Shown: piece by piece, positions 6,043 through 6,352 of the stretch
Position numbering within the stretch: position 1 is the stretch's first letter
Layout: each line of letters begins with the position of its first letter
Assembly: GCA_030612225.1 (NCBI GenBank)
Contig: JAUWOH010000190.1
Location: forward strand, 1 to 6,352
DNA length: 6,352 nucleotides
Source of the DNA: Desulfobacteraceae bacterium
GTDB lineage: Bacteria; Desulfobacterota; Desulfobacteria; Desulfobacterales; JAUWMJ01
Direction: 5' to 3'
Notes under the pieces: generated by a model
The model's database searches: none
What the model saw: only the letters and a program-made list of their open reading frames with translations
Told to the model about the DNA's origin: nothing
Position numbers and translations under genes: made by a program

Positions 6043-6090
6043 GTGGTGTCGCTCTGCTCCGGTCTTCGCTTTTGGCTACGCCCCGGCAAG

Positions 6091-6116
6091 CCATCTTATT
6101 TATATAAATAAAATGG
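6091..6116. repeat. AT-rich palindrome inside the loop of the inverted arrays
   Basis: TTATTTATATAAATAA (6096-6111) is a perfect 16-nt palindrome. After a single C/A mismatch, CCAT (6091-6094) and ATGG (6113-6116) extend it to 26 nt. It lies near the middle of the 86-nt segment between the two tandem arrays. The rest of that segment (6047-6090) is GC-rich by contrast and includes two CCGG sites. Confidence 0.75.
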
Positions 6117-6128
6117 ACAGAATTCCTT

Positions 6129-6173
6129 AACTTTAGGCACTTTAGACACTTTAGCGCACTTTAGACACTTTAA
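6129..6173. repeat. Right arm: five CACTTTA units, inverted partner of the left arm
   Basis: Read on the minus strand this 45-nt arm is five TAAAGTG units with spacers TC, CGC, TC and CC, ending TAAAGTT as the left arm does. Both arms are exactly 45 nt. Their single 3-nt spacer is at a different place (third in the left arm, second in the right), so the pairing needs one compensating bulge on each side. It ends 47 nt before the tex start. Confidence 0.9.
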
Positions 6174-6211
6174 TTCATTCTCTGTTATCATATTTAAGAA
6201 TATTTGAACCT

Positions 6212-6216
6212 AAGGA
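6212..6216 (+). promoter_or_regulatory. Ribosome binding site of tex
   Basis: AAGGA lies 4 nt before the ATG at 6221, a rather short spacing, but the predicted N-terminus matches Tex proteins. Confidence 0.6.
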
Positions 6217-6220
6217 TACC

Positions 6221-6352
6221 ATGAACAGCGAAACATTAATATCTAAAATCGCAAAAGAACATAACCTGGCTATCAATCAGGTTCAGGCCGTAGCTTCCCT
6301 TCTCGGAGAAGATGCGACAATTCCCTTTATTGCGCGTTACAGGAAAGAAGCC
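6221..6352 (+). CDS. tex: Tex, S1 RNA-binding transcription accessory protein, N-terminal 44 residues (3' truncated)
   Basis: The frame is open from ATG at 6221 to the window end. The peptide begins MNSETLISKIAKEHNL and continues through VQAVASLLGEDATIPFIARY and RKEA. The segment with LL-x-GATIPFIARYRKE character is the hallmark of the Tex N-terminal domain. Tex proteins are about 700-780 residues, with helical domains, a YqgF/RuvX-like nuclease fold and an S1 domain at the end, and act in the cytoplasm in transcription and RNA handling. Only the first part is visible here, and the later domains are not checked. The gene follows typA on the same strand after 279 nt filled largely by the inverted repeat arrays. 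I cannot point to a strong promoter of its own. Confidence 0.9.
   Translation, partial: MNSETLISKIAKEHNLAINQVQAVASLLGEDATIPFIARYRKEA

Noticed and set aside
5998..6173. CRISPR array
   Set aside because: The units are 7 nt with 2-3 nt spacers and the two arrays are inverted. CRISPR repeats and spacers are each more than 20 nt and directly repeated.

Overview
The window looks like chromosomal DNA of an anaerobic, aromatic-compound-degrading bacterium, most likely a sulfate-reducing member of the Desulfobacterota (Desulfobacterales type). The main reason is an adjacent pair of genes from the lower benzoyl-CoA pathway (had/bamQ, partial, then oah/bamA). Supporting signs are a long DUF362 protein of a kind common in such genomes and AT-rich intergenic DNA carrying palindromic repeats. 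The taxonomic call is inference from gene content; no 16S rRNA or other marker is present.

Layout, left to right. (1) 1-1736, plus strand: the 3' part of 6-hydroxycyclohex-1-ene-1-carbonyl-CoA dehydrogenase, then the complete 6-oxocyclohex-1-ene-1-carbonyl-CoA hydrolase. These are two consecutive steps: dehydrogenation gives the 6-oxo compound, and the hydrolase opens the ring to 3-hydroxypimeloyl-CoA. (2) 1737-1897: a convergent gap with two hairpins, the second made of heptad repeats and followed by a T-run. (3) 1898-3232, minus strand: a DUF362 protein with a C-terminal cysteine-rich part. (4) 3233-3659: a divergent intergenic region with a good minus-strand promoter for the DUF362 gene, a 52-nt almost perfect palindrome, and a good plus-strand promoter and long leader for a cold-shock gene. 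(5) 3660-3860: a 66-residue CspA-family protein, followed by a clear intrinsic terminator. (6) 4097-5941: full-length ribosome-associated GTPase TypA/BipA. (7) 5942-6220: an intergenic region dominated by an inverted pair of tandem-repeat arrays (five TAAAGTG units in each arm). (8) 6221-end: the N-terminus of Tex, an S1-domain transcription accessory protein.

The left third is catabolic. The right half (csp, typA, tex) is housekeeping, linked to RNA and ribosome function; CspA-type proteins and BipA are both tied to growth at low temperature in other bacteria. The DUF362 gene is transcribed away from csp and toward bamA, and nothing here fixes its role.

The most unusual content is between the genes. 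Three intergenic regions each carry a palindrome whose arms are themselves built from short repeated units: GGTTCA every 7 nt, GTTTCA every 10 nt, and TAAAGTG every 9-10 nt. A fourth gap has tandem octamers without an inverted partner. I found no CRISPR array, tRNA, rRNA, transposase or recognisable riboswitch class.
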